Positions 49,003-56,740 of a stretch of 64,000 bases of DNA are shown piece by piece. Made by a program: the position numbers and the translations under genes. The stretch is from PALSA-612 sp963791225 (GTDB taxonomy: Bacteria > Actinomycetota > Thermoleophilia > Gaiellales > Gaiellaceae). Under the pieces are notes generated by a model. It was not told the origin of the DNA, did not search any database, and saw nothing but the letters and a program-made list of their open reading frames with translations. The number at the start of each line of letters is the position of its first letter. Position 1 is the stretch's first letter. The DNA lies in NCBI GenBank assembly GCA_963791225.1, contig CAWBRV010000008.1, positions 434,001-498,000 of the forward strand, written 5' to 3'.

Positions 49003-49629
49003 GTGCACGTCTTTCTCGGGATCACCGGGGCATCCGGGGCGCCGTACACGGCGCGGCTGCTCGAGGCGCTGACCGGGGCGGACTGCGAGGTGGGCGTGTG
49101 CGCATCGAGCGCTGCGGTCGAGGTGCTGGCCACCGAGCTGTACGGGGACGCGCGACTCTCGCGCGACGAGACGCTCGCCCGTTTTCTCGAGCACGCCCGC
49201 GGCGGCCAGGTGACGCTGTACGACGAGCGCGACTGGCGCGCGCCGTACGCGAGCGGGTCCGCGAAGGTCGACGCCTACGTGATCTGCCCGTGTTCGATGG
49301 GGACGCTCGGCGCGCTCGCCTCGGGCGTCATGTCGAACGTGATCCAGCGCGCCGGGAGCGTCGCCCTCAAGGAGGGCCGCCGCCTCGTCGTCATGCCGCG
49401 CGAGACGCCGCTGTCGGACATCCACCTCGAGAACATGCTCAGACTCCGCCGGGCCGGGGCGACGATCCTGTTCCTCGCGCCGGGCTTCTACCACGGCGCC
49501 GAGACCGTCGACGACCTCGTCGACTTCGTGGTCGCGCGCTGTCTCGACCAGCTCGGGCTCGAGCACTCGCTGACACGGCGGTGGGGCCAGCCCTCCGAGC
49601 GTTCCTCAGCCGGTGAGGGACATTCGTGA
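49003..49629 (+). CDS. ubiX: Flavin prenyltransferase UbiX
   Basis: A 208-residue flavoprotein that makes prenylated FMN for UbiD enzymes. VFLGITGASGAPYTARLLEA, YVICPCSMGTLGALASGVMS and LVVMPRETPLSDIHLENMLR are the family signatures. Complements the UbiD-family gene at 44763. GTGA overlap with menG. Confidence 0.95.
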   Translation: MHVFLGITGASGAPYTARLLEALTGADCEVGVCASSAAVEVLATELYGDARLSRDETLARFLEHARGGQVTLYDERDWRAPYASGSAKVDAYVICPCSMGTLGALASGVMSNVIQRAGSVALKEGRRLVVMPRETPLSDIHLENMLRLRRAGATILFLAPGFYHGAETVDDLVDFVVARCLDQLGLEHSLTRRWGQPSERSSAGEGHS

Positions 49630-50312
49630 GCGTGGAGACGGGCAGGCTGGAGGCACCGGAGGTTCGGACCATGTTCGACCGGATCGCGCCGGTCTACGAC
49701 CTGATGAACCGCGTGATGACCGTCGGACTCGACCAGCACTGGCGGCGGGAGACGGTGAAGGCGGTCGTGCGACCCGGCGACCGCGTGCTCGACGGCTGCT
49801 GCGGCACGGGCGACCTCGCCGTGGCCGCCGTCAAGGCAGGCGCGGGCGAGGTCGTGGGGCTCGACTTCTCCCCACGCATGCTCGAGCGCGCCCGGGCCAA
49901 GCAACCGTCTGTTACCTGGGTCGAAGGCGACCTGCTCGCGCTGCCGTTCACGGACGCGAGCTTCGACGCAGCCACGGTCGGGTTCGGCGTTCGCAACGTC
50001 TCCGACCTTCCGGCCGCGCTGGTCGAGCTCCGTCGGGCACTGCGGCCGGAGGGCAGGCTCGGCATCCTCGAGATCACGACGCCCACCGGTGCGCTGGCGC
50101 CGTTCTACCGACTCTGGTTCGACCACGTCGTGCCGCTGCTCGGGAAGGCGCTGAAGGGCGGGGCCGCCTACACCTACCTGCCGGCGAGCGTCAGGCGTTT
50201 CCCCGGCCCGGACGAGCTCGCCGGGCTGCTGCGCACCGCCGGCTTCGACGACGTCGCCTACCGGACGTTCGCCGGTGGCATCGTCGCACTGCACACCGGA
50301 GTCGCGCGATGA
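49626..50312 (+). CDS. menG: Demethylmenaquinone methyltransferase (MenG/UbiE)
   Basis: A 228-residue SAM-dependent methyltransferase completing menaquinone. FDRIAPVYDLMNRVMTVGLD and WRRETVKAVV are UbiE/MenG marks; VLDGCCGTGDLAVAA binds SAM; GFGVRNVSDLPAALVELRRA and YLPASVRRFPGPDEL are the later conserved motifs. ATGA overlap with the polyprenyl synthase gene. Confidence 0.93.
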   Translation: MSVETGRLEAPEVRTMFDRIAPVYDLMNRVMTVGLDQHWRRETVKAVVRPGDRVLDGCCGTGDLAVAAVKAGAGEVVGLDFSPRMLERARAKQPSVTWVEGDLLALPFTDASFDAATVGFGVRNVSDLPAALVELRRALRPEGRLGILEITTPTGALAPFYRLWFDHVVPLLGKALKGGAAYTYLPASVRRFPGPDELAGLLRTAGFDDVAYRTFAGGIVALHTGVAR

Positions 50313-51226
50313 CCGTGCTGGCCTCGATCCGCGAGGCGCCCGGGCTCGAGTCGTACCTCGACGTGCTCGAGGAGCGGCTGCAGGAGACGGTCGCGAGCCA
50401 TCCCGGCATCGCCGCGGCCGTCGGCGCGGATGCGCTCGCGGCCGGAGGCAAGCGGTTGCGGCCGATGCTCGTCTTCCTCTCCTCGCGCGCCGACTCGGAG
50501 CCGTCGCTCGCGGCCGGCGTCGCCGTCGAGCTGATCCACATGGCGACCCTCGTCCACGACGACCTGATCGACGGCGCCCACTTCCGCCGCGGGCGCACCG
50601 CCGCCTGGGCGGAGTACGGGCCCGATGCTGCGCGCGCCGCCGGCGACTACCTGTTCGCGCGCGCGTTCTCCGAGCTCGCCGGGACGGGCGACGCCCGGGC
50701 GGTCGCCCTGCTCGCCGACGCGACGCTCTGCCTCGCGCGCGGCGAGGCGCTGCAGCGGCGCCAGACGCACGATCCGGACACGTCCGTCGAGAGCTACCTC
50801 CTGCGCTGCGAGCTGAAGACCGCGAAGCTGTTCGAGGCCGCGTGTCTCCTCGGCTCGGACGGCCGGGACCCGGCGCTCGGCCGCTTCGGGCTCGCGCTCG
50901 GCGTCGCCTTCCAGATCACGGACGACATCCTCGACTGCACGGGCGACGGGCTCGAGACCGGCAAGATCGCCGGCGTCGACCTCCGCGAGGGCACGCCGAC
51001 CCTGCCGCTGCTCCTCGCCGCGCGCGAGGACGAAGTCGTCCGGAACGCGCTCGCGGGAGGCTCGCTCGACGGCGCTCTCGTCCGCGTCGCGGACACCTCC
51101 GCGCTGCCTCGTTCCAGGGCGGTCGCGCTCGACTACGCCTGGCGCGCGCGCGCCTGTCTCGACGGCCAGCTCCACCGCGACGAGCTCGAATCCCTTGCCG
51201 ACCTCGTGGTGCACAGGCACTCATGA
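50309..51226 (+). CDS. Polyprenyl diphosphate synthase (menaquinone side chain)
   Basis: A 305-residue trans-isoprenyl diphosphate synthase. GGKRLRPMLVFLSS, first Asp-rich motif LVHDDLIDGA and second FQITDDILDCTGD are present, with GDYLFARAFSELA. Position between menG and mqnA implies a heptaprenyl- or similar chain for menaquinone; chain length cannot be read directly. Confidence 0.92.
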   Translation: MTVLASIREAPGLESYLDVLEERLQETVASHPGIAAAVGADALAAGGKRLRPMLVFLSSRADSEPSLAAGVAVELIHMATLVHDDLIDGAHFRRGRTAAWAEYGPDAARAAGDYLFARAFSELAGTGDARAVALLADATLCLARGEALQRRQTHDPDTSVESYLLRCELKTAKLFEAACLLGSDGRDPALGRFGLALGVAFQITDDILDCTGDGLETGKIAGVDLREGTPTLPLLLAAREDEVVRNALAGGSLDGALVRVADTSALPRSRAVALDYAWRARACLDGQLHRDELESLADLVVHRHS

Positions 51227-51552
51227 CGGCGATTCGGCTTGCCCGCTCTCGTGGCCTTTGTGGGAGAGGCTGGAGCCTGGCTGCTCTTGGACTCTGTCTG
51301 GTCGCGGAGGCCGTGACGCTGCGGATCATCCTCGGCCAGGGCGACACGAGCCACGTCCGCTGGCCCCTCCTCATGGTGCCGGTCGTAGCTGCGGCGGTGC
51401 CCGTGCTCGTCCCGCTCCGCTCGGCGAGAATCGTCGCAGTGGTCGCCTTGGGCGGCTGGTGCCTCATCGCGATCCTCTCGGTCGGCGCGTTCTTCCTGCC
51501 TGCGCTCGGCGCGATGGTCGCCGCGCTGTCGTCCGGGGGGGAGCGGACATGA
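51223..51552 (+). CDS. Small membrane protein, 109 aa
   Basis: Three hydrophobic helices (LAALGLCLVAEAVTLRIILG; LLMVPVVAAAVPVLVPL; IVAVVALGGWCLIAILSVGA). No family recognised. ATG overlaps the preceding stop (ATGA). Its end repeats the start of mqnA: ATGATCCGGCTCTC and then ATGATCAGACTG 14 nt later, a short duplication. Confidence 0.6.
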   Translation: MTAIRLARSRGLCGRGWSLAALGLCLVAEAVTLRIILGQGDTSHVRWPLLMVPVVAAAVPVLVPLRSARIVAVVALGGWCLIAILSVGAFFLPALGAMVAALSSGGERT

Positions 51553-51562
51553 TCCGGCTCTC

Positions 51563-52324
51563 ATGATCAGACTGGGCCGCATCAGCTACGTGAACATGGC
51601 GCCGGTCTTCTACCGGCTCGACGCCGAGGTGGAGGAGATCCAGGGCGTGCCGACCGACCTGAACCGCCGGCTGGTCGCGGGCGAGATCGACCTGGCGCCG
51701 ATCTCGTCGATCGAGTACGCGCGCAACGCGGCGACGCTGCGCATCCTGCCCAGACTCTGCGTCTCGTCCGAGGGCGCCGTCGACTCGATCCAGCTCGTCT
51801 CGCGCGTGCCGCTCGAGCGCGTGCGCACGGTCGCGGTCACGCCCGAGAGCGCCACGTCCGTCGTGCTGACGAAGGTGCTGCTCCCCGACGCCGACCACGT
51901 CCCGCTCGGAGAGCAGGCGGACGCGACCCTGCTGATCGGCGACGCCGCGCTCAAGAGCGCCTTCGAGGACCCGACGCCGCACTTCGACCTCGGCCGGCTC
52001 TGGCTCGAGCGCACCGGCCTGCCGATGGTGTTCGCAGTCTGGGCGGCCCCCGATCCGCCGGTGCCCGGCACCGCCGAGCTCGAGGACGCGCTCGTCGAGT
52101 CGGTTCGCATCGCGCGCGCCGAGCCCGAGCAGCTCGCCTACGAGGCGAGCGAGCGCTACGGCTATCCGCCCGGCTTCCTCGCGCGCTACTTCGAGAAGCT
52201 CCGCTACCGCTTCGGCCCGCGCGAGCGCGCCGGCCTGTACACGTTCCTGGAGATGGCGCACGAGGTCGGCGAGCTCGATCGGATCCCGGAGCTCCGCTTC
52301 GTCCACGACAGGGTGCCGGCATGA
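51563..52324 (+). CDS. mqnA: Chorismate dehydratase MqnA
   Basis: A 253-residue periplasmic-binding-protein-fold enzyme that opens the futalosine pathway by dehydrating chorismate to 3-enolpyruvylbenzoate. RLGRISYVNMAPVFYRLDA, GEIDLAPISSIEYARNAATL and VFAVWAAP are characteristic. No signal peptide, as expected for the enzyme. Confidence 0.92.
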   Translation: MIRLGRISYVNMAPVFYRLDAEVEEIQGVPTDLNRRLVAGEIDLAPISSIEYARNAATLRILPRLCVSSEGAVDSIQLVSRVPLERVRTVAVTPESATSVVLTKVLLPDADHVPLGEQADATLLIGDAALKSAFEDPTPHFDLGRLWLERTGLPMVFAVWAAPDPPVPGTAELEDALVESVRIARAEPEQLAYEASERYGYPPGFLARYFEKLRYRFGPRERAGLYTFLEMAHEVGELDRIPELRFVHDRVPA

Positions 52325-52346
52325 GCGTCGCTCGCACGCTCGCTCC

Positions 52347-52424
52347 CGTGGTGGAAACCATGTTTCCCCCACGGACCCCCTTCTTTGAGAGGCCGTTCCT
52401 GGTCGGGGAACCTCCCGGTTCCCC
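52347..52424 (+). repeat. Double hairpin in the mqnA-radical SAM spacer
   Basis: CGTGGTGGAAAC (52347-52358) pairs with GTTTCCCCCACG (52362-52373) with one mismatch, and GGGGAACC (52405-52412) pairs with GGTTCCCC (52417-52424). The first hairpin and the CCCCCTT that follows resemble the start of the 34063/48844 repeat, so it may be a diverged third copy. Confidence 0.5.
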
Positions 52425-52441
52425 TGCGACCCCTCCCCACC

Positions 52442-52468
52442 CTCATGGGCCAGAGGTCGGCCCATGAG
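52442..52468 (+). promoter_or_regulatory. Hairpin enclosing the ribosome site and start codon of the radical SAM gene
   Basis: CTCATGGGCC (52442-52451) is the perfect complement of GGCCCATGAG (52459-52468), which contains the ATG at 52464. The 7-nt loop AGAGGTC carries the Shine-Dalgarno-like AGAGG, 7 nt before the ATG. Confidence 0.55.
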
Positions 52469-53786
52469 CGAGCGCCTCGCGCTGCTCGAGTCGCTGATGG
52501 GGCGCTTCCCGAGCGTGCCCCGGGAGGCCGTGCTCAAGGAGGACCTGCTGCGGACGGGCATCGCGTTCACAGAGTCGGCGCTCAGCGACAACCTCGACGG
52601 CGCGGTCAAGCCGAAGTCGTACTTCATCTTCTCCTTCGACCAGCAGCCGCTCGTGAACCTCGGCGAGGCGGCGACGCGACGGCCACCGGAAGAGATCGCG
52701 CTCACCGGCGGGCCGCACGGCCTGCGCCGCACGATCGTGTCGGTGCGCGTCAACCCGGGCTCGCCGTACCGCGTCGGCCGCGACCAGGACGGGGAGCTTC
52801 GCCTCGCCGTCGACGACCGGCCGCTCGCCGACGTGGCGCTCCCGCCCATGCCGGAGTACTACCGCCACACGCTCACGAACGGCAAGACGGTGATGGAGAC
52901 CGCGCCGACGATTCAGTGGGGCTACCTGATCTACCTGACCGTGCTGCGGCTCTGCCAGTACTTCGGCGCCAAGGAGGAGTGCCAGTTCTGCGACATCAAC
53001 CACAACTGGCGCCAGCACAAGCAGGCCGGCCGCCCGTACACGGGGATCAAGCCCGTCGAGGACGTGCTCGAGGCGTTGACGCTGATCGACGAGTTCGACA
53101 CCGCGAAGGCGAGCCACGCGTACACGCTCACCGGCGGCTCCGTCACGAGCAAGGTCGACGGGCTCGAAGAGGCCGACTTCTACGGCCGCTATGCGCAGGC
53201 GATCGAGGAGCGCTTCCCCGGCCGTTGGATCGGCAAGGTCGTCGCGCAGGCGCTGCCGCGTGAGGCCGTCCAGCGTTACCGCGACTACGGGATCACGATC
53301 TACCACCCGAACTACGAGGTCTGGGACGAGCGGCTGTTCTCGATCATCTGCCCGGGCAAGGAGCGTTACGTCGGTCGGGCCGAGTGGCACCGGCGGATCC
53401 TCGAGGCGGCCGAGGTCTTCGGCCCGCGGTACGTGATCCCGAACTTCGTCGCCGGCGTCGAGATGGCGCGGCCGCACGGATTCGAGAGCGTCGACGCGGC
53501 GATCGCGAGCACGGTCGAGGGGCTCGACTACTTCATGAGCCGGGGCATTACGCCACGCTTCACGACCTGGTGCCCGGAGCCCTCGACGCCGCTCGGGCGC
53601 GACAATCCCGACGGCGCGCCGCTCGAGTACCACGTGCGCCTGCTCGAGGCCTACCGCGACACCCTGGAGCGGAACGGCCTGCGACCGCCGCCCGGGTACG
53701 GCACTGCGGGCGCGGGCAACGCAGTCTTCTCCGTCAGCTCGTTCATGGACGTGCTCGCGCCCGAAGAGGCGGCGGTTCCGGCATGA
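52464..53786 (+). CDS. Radical SAM protein with atypical CX8CX2C motif, menaquinone cluster
   Basis: A 440-residue protein. The presumed 4Fe-4S ligands are Cys164, Cys173 and Cys176 in LCQYFGAKEECQFCDINHN, a CX8CX2C spacing instead of the usual CX3CX2C. They are preceded by a ~150-residue N-terminal domain (MPEYYRHTLTNGKTVMET just before) and followed by YTLTGGSVTSK, TIYHPNYEVWDE, IPNFVAGVEMARPHG and CPEPSTPLG, consistent with a radical SAM barrel. It sits between mqnA and mqnC, overlapping mqnC (ATGA). MqnE normally catalyses the step between them, but this protein does not show the MqnE motif. Exact reaction unknown. Confidence 0.8.
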   Translation: MSERLALLESLMGRFPSVPREAVLKEDLLRTGIAFTESALSDNLDGAVKPKSYFIFSFDQQPLVNLGEAATRRPPEEIALTGGPHGLRRTIVSVRVNPGSPYRVGRDQDGELRLAVDDRPLADVALPPMPEYYRHTLTNGKTVMETAPTIQWGYLIYLTVLRLCQYFGAKEECQFCDINHNWRQHKQAGRPYTGIKPVEDVLEALTLIDEFDTAKASHAYTLTGGSVTSKVDGLEEADFYGRYAQAIEERFPGRWIGKVVAQALPREAVQRYRDYGITIYHPNYEVWDERLFSIICPGKERYVGRAEWHRRILEAAEVFGPRYVIPNFVAGVEMARPHGFESVDAAIASTVEGLDYFMSRGITPRFTTWCPEPSTPLGRDNPDGAPLEYHVRLLEAYRDTLERNGLRPPPGYGTAGAGNAVFSVSSFMDVLAPEEAAVPA

Positions 53787-54826
53787 CGAGGATCGACGTC
53801 GACGAGGCTGCGAGGCTCTGGAACGAGGCGGGCGACGAGGAGCTGATCGAGCGCGCCCAGGCCGTTCGCGCACGCTGGCACCGCCCCGATCACGCGACCT
53901 ACATGGTCATGCGGATCATCAACTACACGAACGTCTGCGTCGCGCAGTGCGACTACTGCGCCTTCTACGTGCTCCCGAACCAGGACGGCGGCTACGTCCT
54001 CTCGCGCGACGACGTGTTCGCGAAGATCGACGAACTGGTCGAGGTCGGCGGCGACCTCGTCGGCTTCAACGGCGGCTTCAACCCGAAACTGCCGCTCGAC
54101 TACTACTGCGAGCTCTTCCACTCGGTCCGCGAGCGCTACGGCGAGCGCGTCGAGTTCTACGCGCTGACCATCGCCGAGTTCGTCTTCCTCGCCGATCGCG
54201 CCGGGCTGCCCTACGCCGACGCTGCCGTCCGTCTCCGCGACGCCGGCGTTCACTGGATCACGGGCGGCGGCAGCGAGATCCTCACCGAGGACTTCCGTAA
54301 GCGGCACGCCAAGTGGAAGTACACGGTGCGCGACTACTTCGACGCGCAGCGGGCGATCGTCGAGAGCGGCATGCGGACCACCGCGACGATGGTGATCGGC
54401 TTCGACGAGACGCTCGAGGAGCGGCTCGAGCACCTCCAGCGCACGCGCGACTTCCAGGACGCGTGTCTGGCGGACGGCCACGAGGGCCTGTTCTCGTTCC
54501 TCTGCTGGACCTACAAGCCGTACGGCACGGCGCTCGGCGGGCAGGAGGTCTCGGCCCACGACTACCAACGCCACATCGCGCTCAGCCGCATCTTTCTCGA
54601 CAACGTCAAGCACATCCGGACGTCGGTGCTGACGCAGAACGAGGAGGCGTTCCGTGCGCTCGACTTCGGCGCGGACGACTTCGACCTCCCGATCGAGGAC
54701 GAGGTGACGCAGAAGGCAGGCGCGACGATCGACCTCGACCTCGAGCGGCTGCTCGCGATTCCGCGCGGGCTCGGCTACACGGTCGAGTACCGCCGCGCCG
54801 AGCGGCCCGAACGGGTGCCGGCATGA
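53783..54826 (+). CDS. mqnC: Cyclic dehypoxanthine futalosine synthase MqnC
   Basis: A 347-residue radical SAM enzyme cyclising dehypoxanthine futalosine. INYTNVCVAQCDYCAFY gives CX3CX2C (Cys52, 56, 59); GFNGGFNPKLPLDYY, HWITGGGSEILTEDF, TTATMVIGFDETLEERLEHL and PYGTALGG follow the MqnC/MqnE order, and the N-terminal RIINYTN form favours MqnC. Co-translated with the genes on both sides. Confidence 0.88.
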   Translation: MTRIDVDEAARLWNEAGDEELIERAQAVRARWHRPDHATYMVMRIINYTNVCVAQCDYCAFYVLPNQDGGYVLSRDDVFAKIDELVEVGGDLVGFNGGFNPKLPLDYYCELFHSVRERYGERVEFYALTIAEFVFLADRAGLPYADAAVRLRDAGVHWITGGGSEILTEDFRKRHAKWKYTVRDYFDAQRAIVESGMRTTATMVIGFDETLEERLEHLQRTRDFQDACLADGHEGLFSFLCWTYKPYGTALGGQEVSAHDYQRHIALSRIFLDNVKHIRTSVLTQNEEAFRALDFGADDFDLPIEDEVTQKAGATIDLDLERLLAIPRGLGYTVEYRRAERPERVPA

Positions 54827-55299
54827 TCCGGAAGCTCGTGATCGTCGCGTTGGCCGCATGCTCCGCCGGCCTCGCCGTCGGCCCGGGCGGGGCGTCCTCG
54901 CAGATCTCGGCCTGTCGCCCGAGCCAGTCTCTCGGCGGCGGGCCTTTCGACGTCAACGGTGGGTCGTTTCCCAAGCGCTCGCGGATCGGCCACGGCCACG
55001 TCCTTGCCGGACGAGTCCTTCGGTTTCCCGACTGCGCGCCGATCAAGGGCGCCGTTGTCGACTTCTGGCAGGAGAGCCCGAACGGGGCGTATGAACGGCG
55101 CGGCCGGGCCAGCGTGATCACGGGTCGGACCGGAGCGTTCCGGTTCGAGGGTCCGCGGCCGCCGTCGCAAGGCGGCCGGCCGGCGCACATCCACATCCGC
55201 GTCACCGCTGGTGGCTACACCGACTTCGTGACCACGTACTTCCTGCGGCCCGGCGAGCGGAACGGCCGCGTCACGATCGTCCTCGTCTCGGGCCTCTGA
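54823..55299 (+). CDS. Secreted intradiol dioxygenase-like domain protein
   Basis: A 158-residue exported protein (signal RKLVIVALAACSAGLAVGPG) with the C-terminal fold of intradiol ring-cleavage dioxygenases: GRVLRFPDCAPIKGAVVDFW, RTGAFRFEGPRPPSQ and RPAHIHIRVTAGGY, the two His being candidate iron ligands; the Tyr ligands are uncertain. Catalytic activity is therefore doubtful. It starts in an ATGA overlap with mqnC, an odd place for an exported protein. Confidence 0.75.
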   Translation: MIRKLVIVALAACSAGLAVGPGGASSQISACRPSQSLGGGPFDVNGGSFPKRSRIGHGHVLAGRVLRFPDCAPIKGAVVDFWQESPNGAYERRGRASVITGRTGAFRFEGPRPPSQGGRPAHIHIRVTAGGYTDFVTTYFLRPGERNGRVTIVLVSGL

Positions 55300-55304
55300 G
55301 CGAC

Positions 55305-55808
55305 GTGAGCGCCGTCGTCCGGGCCGCGAGCGCTGCGGATGCTGCGGCAATCGCGCGGATCTACAACGAGGGGATCGAAGACCGCGTCGGCACGTTCGAG
55401 ACCGAGCCGCGGCCGGTCGACGAAGTGCTCGGCTGGATCGAGGCGGGGTATCCGCTCGTAGTGGCCGAGGACGCGCCCGGCCAGGTCGTGGCCTGGGCTT
55501 CGGCGCCGCCGTACCGGGCGCACCGCCCCGCCTATGCGGGCGTCGCGGATTTCTCGATCTATGTGGCGCGGTCGGCGCGCGGGCAGGGCCTGGGGAAGCT
55601 GACGCTCGCGGGGCTGATCGACGAATCGGAAGGCCGCGGCTACTGGAAGCTCGTCAGCCGCATCTTCCCGGAGAACGAGGCGTCGCTTAGGCTCTGCCGC
55701 TCGCTGGGCTTTCGCGAGGTCGGCACATACCGCCGCCACGCGAAGCTGGACGGCATGTGGCGCGACGTCGTCATCGTCGAGCTGCTGCTCGGCGACGCCG
55801 CGGCTTAG
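55305..55808 (+). CDS. GNAT acetyltransferase, phosphinothricin/ArsN-like
   Basis: A 167-residue acetyltransferase. IARIYNEGIEDRVGTFETEP, YAGVADFSIYVARSARGQGL (acetyl-CoA loop) and SRIFPENEASLRLCRSLGFR with GTYRRHAKLDGMWRDVVIVE match the phosphinothricin/arsinothricin/methionine-sulfoximine N-acetyltransferase group. Exact substrate unknown. GTG start 5 bp after the upstream stop. Confidence 0.87.
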   Translation: MSAVVRAASAADAAAIARIYNEGIEDRVGTFETEPRPVDEVLGWIEAGYPLVVAEDAPGQVVAWASAPPYRAHRPAYAGVADFSIYVARSARGQGLGKLTLAGLIDESEGRGYWKLVSRIFPENEASLRLCRSLGFREVGTYRRHAKLDGMWRDVVIVELLLGDAAA

Positions 55809-56275
55809 AGCCCGAACCCAACGCTCGCGATCCAGGAGTACGGCGTTCCCTGCGGCCCGAAGTTTCTCTTCAGGTCGATCTCCACCATGCCCGTCGATCC
55901 CTTTGGGAGCACGAGCTCGAGGTCGTAGAACGGCCGCGTGTGGTTCGCGGGGATCGGATCGGTGACCGTGCCGTTGCGAAAGGTCTCGCCGGGGGCGTTG
56001 AGGACGACCTCTCCGCGCGTGAGCGGGAGGTGATCCTTCAAGGAGATCAGCAGGGTCGCGGGCCGGCCGGACACGTTACGGAACCCGAGATCGACGAGCT
56101 CATGGCCTCGGGCCGTCTTGACGTTCGACGTGATCTCAATCGCCTGCCGCGGAGAGACCTGCAGGGTACGAGCCCGCGGCGTCGCCGTCGCGTCGGAGAG
56201 AAGCACGCCTCCACATGCCAGCCCGGCCACAATCGCCCCAATTCCAGAAGCCCGGCGTACCCTTGAACGCGTCAC
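55805..56275 (-). CDS. Exported protein of unknown function, 156 aa
   Basis: An N-terminal signal (ASGIGAIVAGLACGGVLLSD) and a b-sandwich-like mature domain: AIEITSNVKTARGHELVDLG, TLLISLKDHLPLTRGEVVLN, FYDLELVLPKGSTGMVEIDL. No family recognised. The start GTG 56275 stands 8 nt after AGGAGG on the minus strand, a strong ribosome site. It overlaps the convergent GNAT gene by 4 bp. Confidence 0.65.
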   Translation of the reverse strand: MTRSRVRRASGIGAIVAGLACGGVLLSDATATPRARTLQVSPRQAIEITSNVKTARGHELVDLGFRNVSGRPATLLISLKDHLPLTRGEVVLNAPGETFRNGTVTDPIPANHTRPFYDLELVLPKGSTGMVEIDLKRNFGPQGTPYSWIASVGFGL

Positions 56276-56313
56276 CGACACCACCTCCTTGGTCGTCGGC
56301 GCCAAGGTAGCCG

Positions 56314-56697
56314 CTAGAGGAGCTCGCTCTCGTACTTGCGGAAGACGGCGGGGAAGTCCTTCGGGCTCCCGTCGTGGAGCTCGTGGAGCAGGTCGGCGAT
56401 GCGGCGCGGGATCACGAGCAGGTACCGCGTCGGGCCGTCCTGTGCGTTCCAGTACGCGTGCGGCGTCCCGGCCGGGACGAAGACCGCGTCGCCCGGCTCC
56501 GCGTCGAGCTCCTCGCCGCCGACGCGGAAGCCGAGCTTCCCGTCGAGCACATACCAGCACTCGTCGTCGGCGTGGTGGACGTGGAACGGCGCGATCGGCC
56601 GGTCGCGGCTCGTGCCGCCCTCGTCGGTCCACTCGACCACGACGAACGAGGCGGTGTCCGAGCCGGCGCTACGGCCGGAGAGCGGCGAGACGAGCAC
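56314..56697 (-). CDS. Cupin-domain protein
   Basis: A 127-residue single cupin. APFHVHHADDECWYVLDGKL is cupin motif 1 (HxH...E) and PGDAVFVPAGTPHAYWN motif 2 with the third His, so a metal site is complete. Function unassigned (isomerase, dioxygenase or sensor). GTG start with a -10 hexamer 6 nt upstream. Confidence 0.85.
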   Translation of the reverse strand: MLVSPLSGRSAGSDTASFVVVEWTDEGGTSRDRPIAPFHVHHADDECWYVLDGKLGFRVGGEELDAEPGDAVFVPAGTPHAYWNAQDGPTRYLLVIPRRIADLLHELHDGSPKDFPAVFRKYESELL

Positions 56698-56703
56698 CGA
56701 GGG

Positions 56704-56709
56704 AACCTA
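56704..56709 (-). promoter_or_regulatory. -10 hexamer TAGGTT, leaderless-type, for the cupin gene
   Basis: TAGGTT on the minus strand ends 6 nt before the GTG at 56697. Confidence 0.5.
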
Positions 56710-56722
56710 CCGAAGGCTCCGC

Positions 56723-56728
56723 TACCCT
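56723..56728 (+). promoter_or_regulatory. -10 hexamer TACCCT for the NAGPA-type gene
   Basis: TACCCT ends 12 nt before the GTG at 56741. Confidence 0.4.
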
Positions 56729-56740
56729 GACCGGCGGGTC

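Noticed and set aside
52445..52447. Earlier ATG upstream of the radical SAM gene
   Set aside because: It lies in the 5' arm of the start-codon hairpin, has no ribosome site before it and is out of frame with the radical SAM protein; it is simply the complement of the CAT/ATG pair.
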